From assembly GCF_000719955.1 (NCBI RefSeq), contig NZ_JOII01000002.1, positions 287,159-351,158 on the forward strand: 64,000 nucleotides of DNA, written 5' to 3'. Positions 41,521 to 49,825 of this stretch are shown here, piece after piece. Source of the DNA: Streptomyces albidoflavus. GTDB taxonomy: Bacteria > Actinomycetota > Actinomycetes > Streptomycetales > Streptomycetaceae. The position numbers were made by a program, and so were the translations under genes. Under the pieces are notes generated by a model. That model ran no database searches and had not been told where the DNA came from. It saw only the letters and a program-made list of their open reading frames with translations. Positions within the stretch are counted from its first letter, which is position 1, and each line of letters begins with the position of its first letter.

Positions 41521-42342
41521 CTAGCTCTCGGCCGCCCGGCCGACGGCGCACAGCCGCACCCGGTGCCGCTCAAGATCGACCTCGGTGACCTTCACCGTGA
41601 TCGGCTCACCCTCGGCGACCAGCCGGCCCGGCGTGGCGGACGGCCCGCCACCCGGTTCGGAGAGGTGCAGGAGCCCCACGACGTCCGGAGCGAGCCGCAC
41701 GAGCACGCCGAAAGGAAGGATCCTGACGACCGTCCCGGTGAGGACCAAGCCGGCCTGGTCGGCGAACCGGATGAGCGGATCCTCCTGCAGCGCCTTCAAG
41801 GACAGCGCGATCTGCCCGCTGCGCGTCTCCGCGGTGATCACCTCGGCGGTGATCCGCCGGCCGGCCTCGACCGCCTGGGACGGGTGCTCGATCCAGCCCC
41901 AGGTCAGGTCCGGCACCCGGACGAAGCCGGTGCACATCCCCTCCGGCTCACCGTCGACATGGACGAAGACCCCGAAGCCGTGCACCCCGGCAACAGTCCC
42001 GGTGACCACCTGCCCCGGTGCGCACCCGAGCAGGAAAGCCCGTAGCGCCGGGTTCTCGCACGCCCTGGCGGAGAAGTGCGGCTGCCCGCCGCGCCACCGC
42101 CCGGTCTCCTCGGCCTCGATCTCCTGACCGACCGTGAACAGCTCGGACGGGTGCCCCACCCGGCGCATCGACACGTCGTGCAGCGGAATCCGCCCGGTCT
42201 CCGACGCCCCTTCCCCGGCGTCCACCACCCGCACCAGGACGTCCGCCCCGTCGAACCCGACGACCCTCACCGTCCGCACGGCTCCCGGCAGGAGCCGGCC
42301 CCTCAGGGACTCCAGCCGAGGATCGGGCGCGGACGCGGTCAC
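41521..42342 (-). CDS. S1 RNA-binding-repeat protein
   Basis: Protein of 273 residues with three S1/OB-fold repeats: about 19-92, 108-183 and 193-268. The second (GQVVTGTVAGVHGFGVFVHV) and third (GLVLTGTVVRILPFGVLVRL) match S1 best; the first is degenerate. It is not RpsA (about 500 residues, four repeats). Possible RNA-binding or ribosome-associated factor; role unknown. TAGGCT (42355-42350 on the minus strand) lies seven bases before the GTG start, pointing to leaderless translation. Confidence 0.82.
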   Translation of the reverse strand: MTASAPDPRLESLRGRLLPGAVRTVRVVGFDGADVLVRVVDAGEGASETGRIPLHDVSMRRVGHPSELFTVGQEIEAEETGRWRGGQPHFSARACENPALRAFLLGCAPGQVVTGTVAGVHGFGVFVHVDGEPEGMCTGFVRVPDLTWGWIEHPSQAVEAGRRITAEVITAETRSGQIALSLKALQEDPLIRFADQAGLVLTGTVVRILPFGVLVRLAPDVVGLLHLSEPGGGPSATPGRLVAEGEPITVKVTEVDLERHRVRLCAVGRAAES

Positions 42343-42528
42343 GAAGCCGAGCCTAGTACGCGCCCCCGTGCCGTCGAGCGACGCCCGAGAGCCTCAGACC
42401 TCGCCGAGAAACCCGGGATCGACCGCCCCCGTCCGCCGCGCGAAATCCCCTGAGAGGGCGAGAACCTCACGCATCGGCACAGGCCGCCTGCTTGTCGCCG
42501 CCCCCGGCCGCCCCCCTACCGTGAGCCG

Positions 42529-43113
42529 ATGGCATCGATCAAGCCCAGCCCCCACCTCAGCCAGGGCCCCCGCGTGGCCCTGCGTCACCTCCGCCGGCGG
42601 GACTACGCCGAGATCGCCGCCCTCACCCGCGAGAGCGCCGAGCTGCACCGGCCCTGGCTGGGCGTCCAGGAGCCGACGGTGGAGGCGTTCGAGCGCCGCC
42701 TGGAGCGGTTCGGGCGGCCGGCGCACGAGGGGTTCGTGATCTGCCTGCCAGAGAGCGGGGCGATCGTGGGCGGAGTCAACGTCAACGACATCCTCCGCGG
42801 CAGCCGGCAGTGCGGCACCCTAGGCTTCACCGCGTACGCGGCGACGACCGGCCGGGGCTACCTCACCGAAGGGCTGGGCCTCGTGATCCGGTACGCCTTC
42901 GGTCCCCTGGGCCTGCACCGGCTGGAGGCGAACATCCAGCCCGGCAACACCCGCTCGCTCTCCCTCGTCCAACGGCTGGGGTTCCGGTACGAGGGGTTCT
43001 CGCCCGCCTTCCAGGTGATCGACGGGGAGTGGCGGGACCACGAACGCTGGGCCCTGGTCTCCGGGAATGTACGACCCACGGTCCCCGAGGGCGGCGCGGC
43101 CGGGCGCCGGTGA
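42529..43113 (+). CDS. GNAT-family acetyltransferase (RimJ/RimL-like)
   Basis: N-acetyltransferase of 194 residues. VALRHLRRRDYAEIAALTRE begins the domain; the acetyl-CoA loop region is TGRGYLTEGLGLVIRYAF; LHRLEANIQPGNTRSLSLVQ and RLGFRYEGFSPAF complete the RimJ/RimL pattern. It may acetylate a ribosomal protein or small molecule; substrate unknown. TACCGT (42517-42522) lies six bases before the ATG, so it is likely leaderless. Confidence 0.88.
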   Translation: MASIKPSPHLSQGPRVALRHLRRRDYAEIAALTRESAELHRPWLGVQEPTVEAFERRLERFGRPAHEGFVICLPESGAIVGGVNVNDILRGSRQCGTLGFTAYAATTGRGYLTEGLGLVIRYAFGPLGLHRLEANIQPGNTRSLSLVQRLGFRYEGFSPAFQVIDGEWRDHERWALVSGNVRPTVPEGGAAGRR

Positions 43114-43206
43114 GCGCCGGAAGCCGTGCCGGGCGCGGCGAAAGCAGGTCCACCGACCCGCGATTGGCCTTTGCCGCCGTTGGCCGGGGGGCGGCACGCT
43201 CGCCCC

Positions 43207-44025
43207 ATGCGCCTGCGAATCATCGATGCCTTCACCGACCGCCCCTTCTCCGGGAACCCGGCCGGGGTCATGCTGCTCGACGCCTTTCCCGACGACCAAC
43301 GGCTCCAGCGGATCGCCGCCGAGGTGAACCTCTCCGAGACCGCCTTCGCCCATCCGCTGGAGCCGGGCGGCGAGGCCGACTGGGCGTTGCGCTGGTTCAC
43401 CCCGCTCCGCGAGGTGGACCTGTGCGGCCACGCCACCCTCGCCACCGCCCACGCGCTCACCTCCGACGGGCGGGTCGCCCCGGGCGGGGGCCCGCTGCGC
43501 TTCGCCACCCGCAGCGGTGTCCTCACCGCGGTGCCCAACGCCGACGGCGGGCACACGCTGGACTTCCCCACCGCCCCGCTGACCGAGGAGCCCCTGCCCG
43601 AGGGACTCGCCGAGGCCCTGGGCGCCGTGCCGCTCAGCGTCCACGACACCGGCCCGCACTGCGGCGACCTGCTGCTGGAGCTCCCCGACGAGAAGACCGT
43701 CCGGGAGCTGGAGCCCGACCACCGCGCCCTCGTCCGCCACAGCCGGCGCGGCATCATCGCCACCGCCCTGGCCGACGATCCGGCCGCCGGCTACGACTTC
43801 GTCTCGCGCGGCTTCTTCCCGCAGGTGGGCATCGACGAGGACCCGGTCACCGGCAGCGCCCACACCGCCCTCGCCCCGTACTGGACGGCCCGCCTGGGCC
43901 GCGACCGGCTGACCGGGTTCCAGGGCGGGGCGCGGACCGGCATCGTCCGTACCGAAGTGCGCGGCGACCGGACGCTGCTGACCGGCGACGCGGTCACCGT
44001 CCTCGACGGCGAACTGCTGGTGTGA
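43207..44025 (+). CDS. PhzF-family isomerase/epimerase-like protein
   Basis: Protein of 272 residues, the usual PhzF length, with two diaminopimelate-epimerase-like halves. The N-terminal IIDAFTDRPFSGNPAGVML and the catalytic glutamate region NLSETAFAHP are present, as is the conserved DPVTGSAHTALAPYW. PhzF isomerises a phenazine precursor; most homologues have unknown substrates. No phenazine genes are nearby. CACGCT six bases before the ATG suggests leaderless expression. It faces the CPBP gene tail to tail. Confidence 0.9.
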   Translation: MRLRIIDAFTDRPFSGNPAGVMLLDAFPDDQRLQRIAAEVNLSETAFAHPLEPGGEADWALRWFTPLREVDLCGHATLATAHALTSDGRVAPGGGPLRFATRSGVLTAVPNADGGHTLDFPTAPLTEEPLPEGLAEALGAVPLSVHDTGPHCGDLLLELPDEKTVRELEPDHRALVRHSRRGIIATALADDPAAGYDFVSRGFFPQVGIDEDPVTGSAHTALAPYWTARLGRDRLTGFQGGARTGIVRTEVRGDRTLLTGDAVTVLDGELLV

Positions 44026-44053
44026 GCGACCGGGCCCGGCTGCCGGCGGCCGC

Positions 44054-44854
44054 TCAGGCCGTCGGCAGCCAGCCGACCTTCCCCGCCAGCAGCGCGTACC
44101 CGACGAAGGCGCCGATGTCGAGGAGGGTGTGGGCGACCACCAGCGGCCCGACACGGCGCCAGCGCTGGTAGAGGAAGGCGAAGACGACGCCCATCACCAG
44201 GTTGCCGATGAAGCCGCCGATGCCCTGGTAGAGGTGGTACGAGCCGCGCAGCACCGAGCTGGCCAGCAGGGCGGCGACCGGACTCCAGCCGAGCTGTTCG
44301 AGCCGGCGCAGCAGGTAGCCGACCACGATCACCTCCTCCAGGACCGAGTTCTCGGCCGCCGAGAGGATCAGCACGGGGAACTTCCACCACTCGCCGGGCA
44401 GCGACTCCGGAACGACGGTGAGATTCATGCCGACGGCGCGCGAGACGAGGTAGAAGGCGAGTCCCGCGCTGCCGATGCAGGCCGCCAGAGCCGTGCCCCG
44501 GGTCAGGTCGAAGCGCGGCCGGGTGAGGTCGAAGCCGATCGAACGGGCTCCGGCGCCCTCCCGCGTGAGCAGGTGGAGGACGAGCAGCACGGGCACCAGG
44601 GCGGTCGCGATGCCGAAGAGCTGCCAGGCCAGATCCAGCCACGGACGCCCCGGCGCCGCCGAGGAGTTGAGATTGGCCGCCTGGTCCTTCAGTCCGCCCG
44701 GCCGGGTGACCGAGCCGACGAAACTGATCAGGGAGGAGACGGCGCTCGCCCCCAGCGACAGCGCCAGCACGATCAGCGTTTCGTCCCGGAACACCCGTCG
44801 TGAGGGATCTTCCCCCCGTAGAGAACCAGCCACCAGCCCTGCCTCCGTCCGCAC
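44054..44854 (-). CDS. CPBP intramembrane metalloprotease
   Basis: Membrane protein of 266 residues with seven or eight hydrophobic segments. Motif 1 EEVIVVGYLLRRLEQ (two Glu and Arg) and motif 2 LRGSYHLYQG with His, followed by VFAFLYQRWR and VAHTLLDI, are the CPBP/Abi signature of site-2-like proteases related to Rce1. GTG 44854 is chosen for GGAGG just upstream; the frame opens further up at 44995. Substrate unknown. It diverges from the vWA gene. Confidence 0.88.
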   Translation of the reverse strand: MRTEAGLVAGSLRGEDPSRRVFRDETLIVLALSLGASAVSSLISFVGSVTRPGGLKDQAANLNSSAAPGRPWLDLAWQLFGIATALVPVLLVLHLLTREGAGARSIGFDLTRPRFDLTRGTALAACIGSAGLAFYLVSRAVGMNLTVVPESLPGEWWKFPVLILSAAENSVLEEVIVVGYLLRRLEQLGWSPVAALLASSVLRGSYHLYQGIGGFIGNLVMGVVFAFLYQRWRRVGPLVVAHTLLDIGAFVGYALLAGKVGWLPTA

Positions 44855-44943
44855 TCTGCCTCCAGTTGTGCAATCCCGGCCCATCCGCCCGCACACCCCG
44901 CTAGGGTCTCGAAAACAGATCCGAAGATCGTGCGCGACAGGCC

Positions 44944-44983
44944 GAGGGGGACGGGCGCCGTCGACGGCGCGCCTGTCCCCCTC
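44944..44983 (+). promoter_or_regulatory. Long hairpin in the leader of the vWA gene
   Basis: GAGGGGGAC (44944-44952) pairs perfectly with GTCCCCCTC (44975-44983), and an inner GGCGCCGT/ACGGCGC stem continues it, about 17 bp in all. It lies some 37 bases before the vWA ATG. A possible -10, TAGGGT, is at 44902-44907, so it would be transcribed as part of a leader of about 100 bases. Could stabilise or attenuate the mRNA. Confidence 0.4.
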
Positions 44984-45019
44984 TCCTTGCTTCATCGCTC
45001 AAGGAGGGGCACCACCGCA

Positions 45020-46789
45020 ATGGGACGTCACAGCTTGCCCGATGAGTACGGGGCCGCTGCGCCCGACCCTCGCCCCCGGGCCCGGGGCCGCACCGTCGCC
45101 ATCGCCACGGTCCTCGTCCTCGCGGTCGCCGCGGGCACCGCGGTGGCCGGACGCAACGGCCTGCTGCCGCTCGGCGGCTCCTGCACGGACGAGGCGGTAC
45201 GCGTCGACGTGGTGGCCGCGCCGGACATCGCCCCGGCGCTCAGACAGGCGGCCACCCACATCCGCGACAAGGAGGTGACCTCGGACGGCCACTGCATGGA
45301 CGTCCGGGTCACGCCGCGCGACGCCTACCAGGTGGCCGACGCCCTGCGGGCGGGCAAGGGCGGCGAGTACGAGGTGTGGGTGCCCGACTCCGCCCTCTGG
45401 CTGGACAGAGCGGGCTCCGACAGCGACAGCACCCCCGTCACGCCCACCGGCAACCTCGCGGCCACGCCGGTGGGCGTCGCCATGCTGCCGAGCGCCGCCC
45501 GCTCGCTGGGGTGGCCGTCGAAGACGTACAGCTGGGCCGAGCTGACCGCGGCGGCCACCTCGGGCGAGAAGCTCCGCCTGGGCACGGCCGACCCGGCCCG
45601 CAGCGCCCCCGGCCTGCTCGCCCTCACCATGGTCGGCGCCTCCGCCGCCGAGGCGGGCGACAAGGACAACACCCAGGTGGCCGAGGCCGCGAAGATCCTC
45701 GCCTCGCGCATGTCGGACAGCGACGGCCAGGTCCTGGACACTCTGGCCCGCGACGACTCCGGCACCGAGCAGGGCAACCCGCGCCGCAACCAGGCGCTGA
45801 TCCTCACCGAGCAGGCCGCCCACCGGCACAACGCCGGCACCGAGGAAGAGGAGGGGCTCGACCTCTTCTACCCGAAGGACGGCACGCCGCTGCTCGACTA
45901 CCCCTTCACCCTGGTCGACGAGCGCGGGCAGACCACCGACGAGAGCCGGGCGGCGGTCCGCTTCATGACCTTCTTCGGCGAGCCGGAGGGCCGCCGGGTC
46001 CTCGCCCGGCACGGCTTCCGCCCGGAGTCCGGCGGCGCCGACGAGGCCGTCGTCACCGCGGCGGGCGGACGCACCCCGCAGCCGTACGAGCAGGAGGAGT
46101 TCGAGCCGCCGGCCCCGGAGGCGGTGCAGGAGACGCTCGGCATGTGGACCATCACGGTGCAGAGCGCCCGGCTGACCACGGTGGTCGACGCCTCCGGCTC
46201 GATGGCGCAGCCGGTGCCGGGCCGCGACCAGTCGCGGATGGACGTCACCAAGGCGTCGCTGATCCAGGCGCTCTCCCAGTTCACCCCGGACGACGAGATC
46301 GGCCTGTGGGAGTTCGCCACCCACCTCGACGGCGACAAGGACTTCCGCAAGCTGGTCGAGACCCGCCGCCTCGGCGACCGGGACGAGAAGGGCAAGGCGC
46401 ACCGCGAGAAGCTGACCGCCGCCTTCGGCGACCTCACCCCCGTCCCGGACGGCGCGACGGGGCTCTACGACACGACTCTCGCCGCCTACCGGGCGGCGCA
46501 GGACAGCTACGTCAGCGGGAAGTTCAACGCCCTGGTGATCCTCACCGACGGGGTCAACGAGGACCCGGGGTCGATCTCCCGCAGCTCCCTCGTCGCCGAG
46601 CTGGAGGGGCTGCGCGACCCGGACCGCCCCGTCCCGGTGATCGCCATCGCGGTCGGCCCGGCCGCCGACAAGGAGGAGGTCAAGGAGATCGCCGAGGCCA
46701 CCGGCGGCTCCGGTCACCAGGTCAGCGACCCAGCGCAGATCCACGCCGTGATCCTCAAGGCGATCATGGAGGCGGGCAGCACCCTCTGA
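45020..46789 (+). CDS. Membrane-anchored solute-binding plus von Willebrand A fusion protein
   Basis: Protein of 589 residues. One membrane anchor near residues 22-42 (TVAIATVLVLAVAAGTAVAG), then a region of about 330 residues like SBP_bac_11-type binding proteins, and a C-terminal vWA domain (about 380-589) with the MIDAS motif DASGS at Asp390 and ILTDGVNED. The fusion places a ligand-binding lobe beside a metal-dependent adhesion domain on the cell surface. AAGGAGGGG precedes the ATG. Function unknown; the domain order is known in actinobacteria. Divergent from CPBP. Confidence 0.82.
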   Translation: MGRHSLPDEYGAAAPDPRPRARGRTVAIATVLVLAVAAGTAVAGRNGLLPLGGSCTDEAVRVDVVAAPDIAPALRQAATHIRDKEVTSDGHCMDVRVTPRDAYQVADALRAGKGGEYEVWVPDSALWLDRAGSDSDSTPVTPTGNLAATPVGVAMLPSAARSLGWPSKTYSWAELTAAATSGEKLRLGTADPARSAPGLLALTMVGASAAEAGDKDNTQVAEAAKILASRMSDSDGQVLDTLARDDSGTEQGNPRRNQALILTEQAAHRHNAGTEEEEGLDLFYPKDGTPLLDYPFTLVDERGQTTDESRAAVRFMTFFGEPEGRRVLARHGFRPESGGADEAVVTAAGGRTPQPYEQEEFEPPAPEAVQETLGMWTITVQSARLTTVVDASGSMAQPVPGRDQSRMDVTKASLIQALSQFTPDDEIGLWEFATHLDGDKDFRKLVETRRLGDRDEKGKAHREKLTAAFGDLTPVPDGATGLYDTTLAAYRAAQDSYVSGKFNALVILTDGVNEDPGSISRSSLVAELEGLRDPDRPVPVIAIAVGPAADKEEVKEIAEATGGSGHQVSDPAQIHAVILKAIMEAGSTL

Positions 46790-46820
46790 CCGCCGCCACC
46801 TCCCGAGCCGTACGGCTCCC

Positions 46821-46851
46821 CCGCCCGGCCGGGCTCAGACCGGCCGGGCGG
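46821..46851. terminator. Hairpin terminator between vWA and GCS2 genes
   Basis: Perfect 12-bp stem (46821-46832 with 46840-46851), seven-base loop that holds the TGA of the GCS2 gene (46835-46837). It lies 31 bases past the vWA stop, so it may end both convergent transcripts. Confidence 0.7.
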
Positions 46852-48355
46852 TCGCGTCGGTGACGCCGACCGGCCAGGTGTGCACCGGCTCCCCGGCGTG
46901 CATCAGGTCGCTGTAGCGGCGCACCATGGCGGCGAGCGCCGGACGCCGCTCCATCCCGCTCTCCCGCGCCCGGTGGTACGTGGCCGCCTGCCAGGCGGCG
47001 CCGTTGGTCCGCCGGCGGCAGCGGGCCTCGATGACGCCGAGGTAGCGGTCCCGGTCGGCCGGGTCGACGCCCCAGGCGTCCAGCCCGGCGGAGGCGAGCG
47101 GGAGCAGCTCCTCCAGGACGAGGGTGGCCGCGTCGGTCTCGGCGGTCCCGGTGTACTTGCCACGCCTGGGCCAGGTGAGGCGGGCGTCGATCCCGTACCG
47201 GCAGGCGGCGTCGAAGTTGGCCTCGGCCGCCTCGAAGGGGAGCTTCGTCCAGACCGGGGTGCGGCTCTCGGCCAGCGAGCGGACCAGCCCGTAGTAGAAG
47301 GCGGCGTTGGCGACCACGTCGACGACGGTGGGGCCGGCGGGCAGGACGCGGTTCTCGACGCGCAGGTGGGGCACACCGTCGGCGACGCCGTAGACCGGGC
47401 GGTTCCAGCGGTAGACGGTGCCGTTGTGCAGGACCATCTCGGCGAGGGAGGGGGCCTGGCCGGCGGCCAGGGCGGCCTCGGGGTCCTCCTCGGAGCAGAT
47501 CGGCAGCAGCCCGGGGAAGTAGCGCAGGTTCTCCGCGAAGAGTTCGCGGGCACCGGAGATCCACCGCTCGCCGAACCAGGTGCGCGGGCGCACCCCCTGG
47601 ACTTGGAGTTCCACCGGACGGGTGTCGATCGACTGGAGGAAGAGGGGCGCCCGCGACTCGCGCCACAGCTCCTTGCCGAAGAGGAACGGCGAGTTGGCCC
47701 CGATCGCGATCTGCACGGCGGCGACGGCCTGCGCGGCGTTCCACACGTCGGCGAAGCGGTCCGGGGTCACCTGGAGGTGGAGCTGCACGGAGGTGCAGGC
47801 GGCCTCGGGGGCGATCGACGAGGCGGTGTAGCGCAGCCGCTCGACCCCCTCGATGTCGAGCGGGAATTCCTCGCCCCGGGCGGCGACGATCTCGTCGTTG
47901 AGAAGGCGGTAGCGGTCGACGTCGGTGAGATTGGCGGAGACCAGATCATCACGGGTGAGGGTCGGCAGAATTCCGATCATGACGATCCCGGCGTCCAGCT
48001 CTCCGGCTTTACGGTCGGCATACCCGAGGCCGATCCGCAACTCCTCGGCCAGCCGGTCCAGTACGCGATCACCCAATCGGTGGGGGGCGATATTCACTTC
48101 GAGATTGAACATTCCCAGCTCGGTCTGGAAATCGCGGCTCGCGATCCGCTCCAGCACTTGCTGGTTCATCATTCGCGGCAGGCCGTCGGAGCCCGCGAGA
48201 TTGAGTTCGATCTCCAGGCCCAGGAGGTTCTTCGGGCGGTCGAAGCGCTTCTCGTCCAGCATCCGCTCCAGCGCCCGCTGGCACTGCTGAAGTTTGCGCC
48301 GGAACGCATGCCGATCCGCCAGATCGAACGATCCCGCCTCGACCTTCTCGCCCAT
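46835..48355 (-). CDS. Glutamate-cysteine ligase-family (GCS2) enzyme
   Basis: Protein of 506 residues of the carboxylate-amine ligase family. LLGLEIELNLAG (about residue 44), LEVNIAPHRLGDRVL, SVQLHLQVTP and HLRVENRVLPAGPTVVDVVAN mark the glutamate and ATP-binding pockets. True enzymes join glutamate to cysteine. Streptomycetes use mycothiol in place of glutathione, so the product here could be a gamma-glutamyl amide for another pathway (for example ergothioneine), or the acceptor may differ. ATG 48355 fits the family start; a longer frame opens at 48427. Monocistronic. Confidence 0.85.
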   Translation of the reverse strand: MGEKVEAGSFDLADRHAFRRKLQQCQRALERMLDEKRFDRPKNLLGLEIELNLAGSDGLPRMMNQQVLERIASRDFQTELGMFNLEVNIAPHRLGDRVLDRLAEELRIGLGYADRKAGELDAGIVMIGILPTLTRDDLVSANLTDVDRYRLLNDEIVAARGEEFPLDIEGVERLRYTASSIAPEAACTSVQLHLQVTPDRFADVWNAAQAVAAVQIAIGANSPFLFGKELWRESRAPLFLQSIDTRPVELQVQGVRPRTWFGERWISGARELFAENLRYFPGLLPICSEEDPEAALAAGQAPSLAEMVLHNGTVYRWNRPVYGVADGVPHLRVENRVLPAGPTVVDVVANAAFYYGLVRSLAESRTPVWTKLPFEAAEANFDAACRYGIDARLTWPRRGKYTGTAETDAATLVLEELLPLASAGLDAWGVDPADRDRYLGVIEARCRRRTNGAAWQAATYHRARESGMERRPALAAMVRRYSDLMHAGEPVHTWPVGVTDATARPV

Positions 48356-48948
48356 CGATGCCCTCCCCGGGGTACTGGTCCCCGGCTGCCGACCAGGGCT
48401 GGTCCACGGAAGATGATGCCCAGGCAATGCGATCCATAACGCCCCGCGGCGGCCCGCCGCGCGCTAGGCTCGATCCGGACCGAGGCACTGGGCACATTCA
48501 CGCGGCAAGCCGCGGGCGAATGACCTCGCGCAGCACGGCACCTGTTCGGCCCTGATCCGTCGCTCACTCGGCCCCCGGAGGGCGGCGGGCGGGTGGTGAA
48601 ATCGCCGACAGGAACAGGCCGACCGCCCACGGGATGAATATCCAGGTCACAGGCGTGCCGTCCCGAGAAAATCCGGATGAACCCCTCATTATGGCGACCG
48701 AATACCGCCTTGCCCGCAATTCCGAGCAACGGTAGGCGAAGCGCCGATGGAACACACGTCGTATAAACTCCGCGAACGAGGCAGTGAATTGGCGACCGCC
48801 AGGACCTGTCCGGCGGATCATCGCGGCCTCACGCACCGTTCTACCGGAGGGGGCCGACGGTCCCTGCCCCGCCCCTTCGCTCTGAGCTGACAGCGTCGTC
48901 CGCGCCTGCCCTGATGTCCCCTGCCTGCCCGACGAGAGGCGACCCACC
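48356..48948. other. 593-base intergenic stretch with locally lower GC
   Basis: Between the divergent GCS2 and hypothetical genes. It holds the GCS2 promoter side, then a lower-GC segment at about 48,600-48,830 with two candidate short ORFs (minus 48564-48689; plus from ATG 48747, 46 codons), neither with a good ribosome site. No tRNA, terminator or repeat was recognised by eye. Confidence 0.5.
48564..48689 (-). CDS. Possible small membrane protein
   Basis: ORF of 41 codons with one hydrophobic stretch, VTWIFIPWAVGLFLSAI (about 14-30), and a Pro/Arg-rich end. Third-base GC is high in the hydrophobic half but low at the start, and no ribosome site precedes the ATG. It may begin at an internal GTG. 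Doubtful; listed because it fills part of a long gap. Confidence 0.25.
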   Translation of the reverse strand: MRGSSGFSRDGTPVTWIFIPWAVGLFLSAISPPARRPPGAE

Positions 48949-49539
48949 ATGCCGCTGCACTTCTTCCCGGCTCCCGCGCCCGCCGAGCGCAGCGTCCTCG
49001 CCGCCCTCGGTTCCCCGACGGCCGTCCGCGAGGCCCGCACCTCCGCGCTCCGCGCGGCGACCGGCCCGACCAGCCCGGAACTCCCGCTGCCGGTCCATGT
49101 CATGGACCGCGCCACCCTGGAGAGCGACTCGCCGACCCGGCTCGCCGGCTGGCGGTTCCTGATCCGCAGCGGCGAGCGGGCCGTGGCCGCCGCCGACACC
49201 CGCCTCACCCCGGACGGCTGGGCCTTCTCGCACTTCTTCGAAGGTCCGTACGTCACCGCCACCGAGGCGGCCCTGCGCCAGGCCGACGGCCTCGCCGCGC
49301 CGCACCAGCCGCGCCTGCTGTCGGTCCCGGGGCTGTACATGCTGACGCTCTGGCTGCACGGCGACCCGGCGGCCGACGCCGGCCGGGGCGGACCGCTCCC
49401 CACCGACCTGCTGGTCCCGATCGCCCCGGCCCCGCCCGGCATCGCCGCCCACCGGCCCTACCCGGCCTCCGAGCTGCTGCCGGTGCTGACCCGGCGCCTG
49501 ACCCCCGGCCAGCTGCCGGGCCCGCTCCTGCCGGCCTGA
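48949..49539 (+). CDS. Hypothetical protein
   Basis: Protein of 196 residues, not assigned to a family. It is soluble, rich in Pro, Ala and Leu, with an ordered middle (RLAGWRFLIRSGERAVAAAD, TPDGWAFSHFFEGPYVTATE) and a short C-terminal helix. Homologues seem limited to streptomycetes. ATG 48949 has GAGAGG nine bases upstream. It is followed by a terminator. No clue from neighbours. Confidence 0.75.
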   Translation: MPLHFFPAPAPAERSVLAALGSPTAVREARTSALRAATGPTSPELPLPVHVMDRATLESDSPTRLAGWRFLIRSGERAVAAADTRLTPDGWAFSHFFEGPYVTATEAALRQADGLAAPHQPRLLSVPGLYMLTLWLHGDPAADAGRGGPLPTDLLVPIAPAPPGIAAHRPYPASELLPVLTRRLTPGQLPGPLLPA

Positions 49540-49547
49540 CCACCCGG

Positions 49548-49581
49548 GGCGCGGGGAGGCCGTACGCTCCCTCCTCGCGCC
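49548..49581 (+). terminator. Hairpin terminator after the hypothetical gene
   Basis: 12-bp stem with one mismatch (49548-49559 with 49570-49581), ten-base loop, eight bases past the stop. Confidence 0.6.
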
Positions 49582-49825
49582 CGGGGCGCACCACCCCTCT
49601 TGTGGGCTAGCCCGATGTGACCAGTTCCAACCATCCGAATTGACAGGGCAGTTGACATGAACCGCCCGCACGGGTGACGCGTCCTCCCCCAGTGAGGAGC
49701 GCTGCCGCGAAATGCCTGCGGATTCGGCGCCACGGGGCAACACTGGGACGACCGATCAGACGGGGGCGGTCATGAAGAACACGTCGAGCAGGACAGCAAC
49801 CACATCGCAGGGAAAGAACCCACCC

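Noticed and set aside
46805..46818. 14-bp palindrome GAGCCGTACGGCTC
   Set aside because: Lies between convergent genes just before the main terminator stem; more likely part of termination than an operator.
48747..48887. Plus-strand 46-codon ORF MEHTSYKLRERGSELATART...
   Set aside because: Not listed as a gene: no ribosome site, mixed codon bias, no family. Kept only as part of the low-GC gap finding.
49640..49657. Two TTGACA hexamers 12 bases apart before the DUF5999 gene
   Set aside because: Neither has a convincing -10 at 16-19 bases, so I do not call a promoter.
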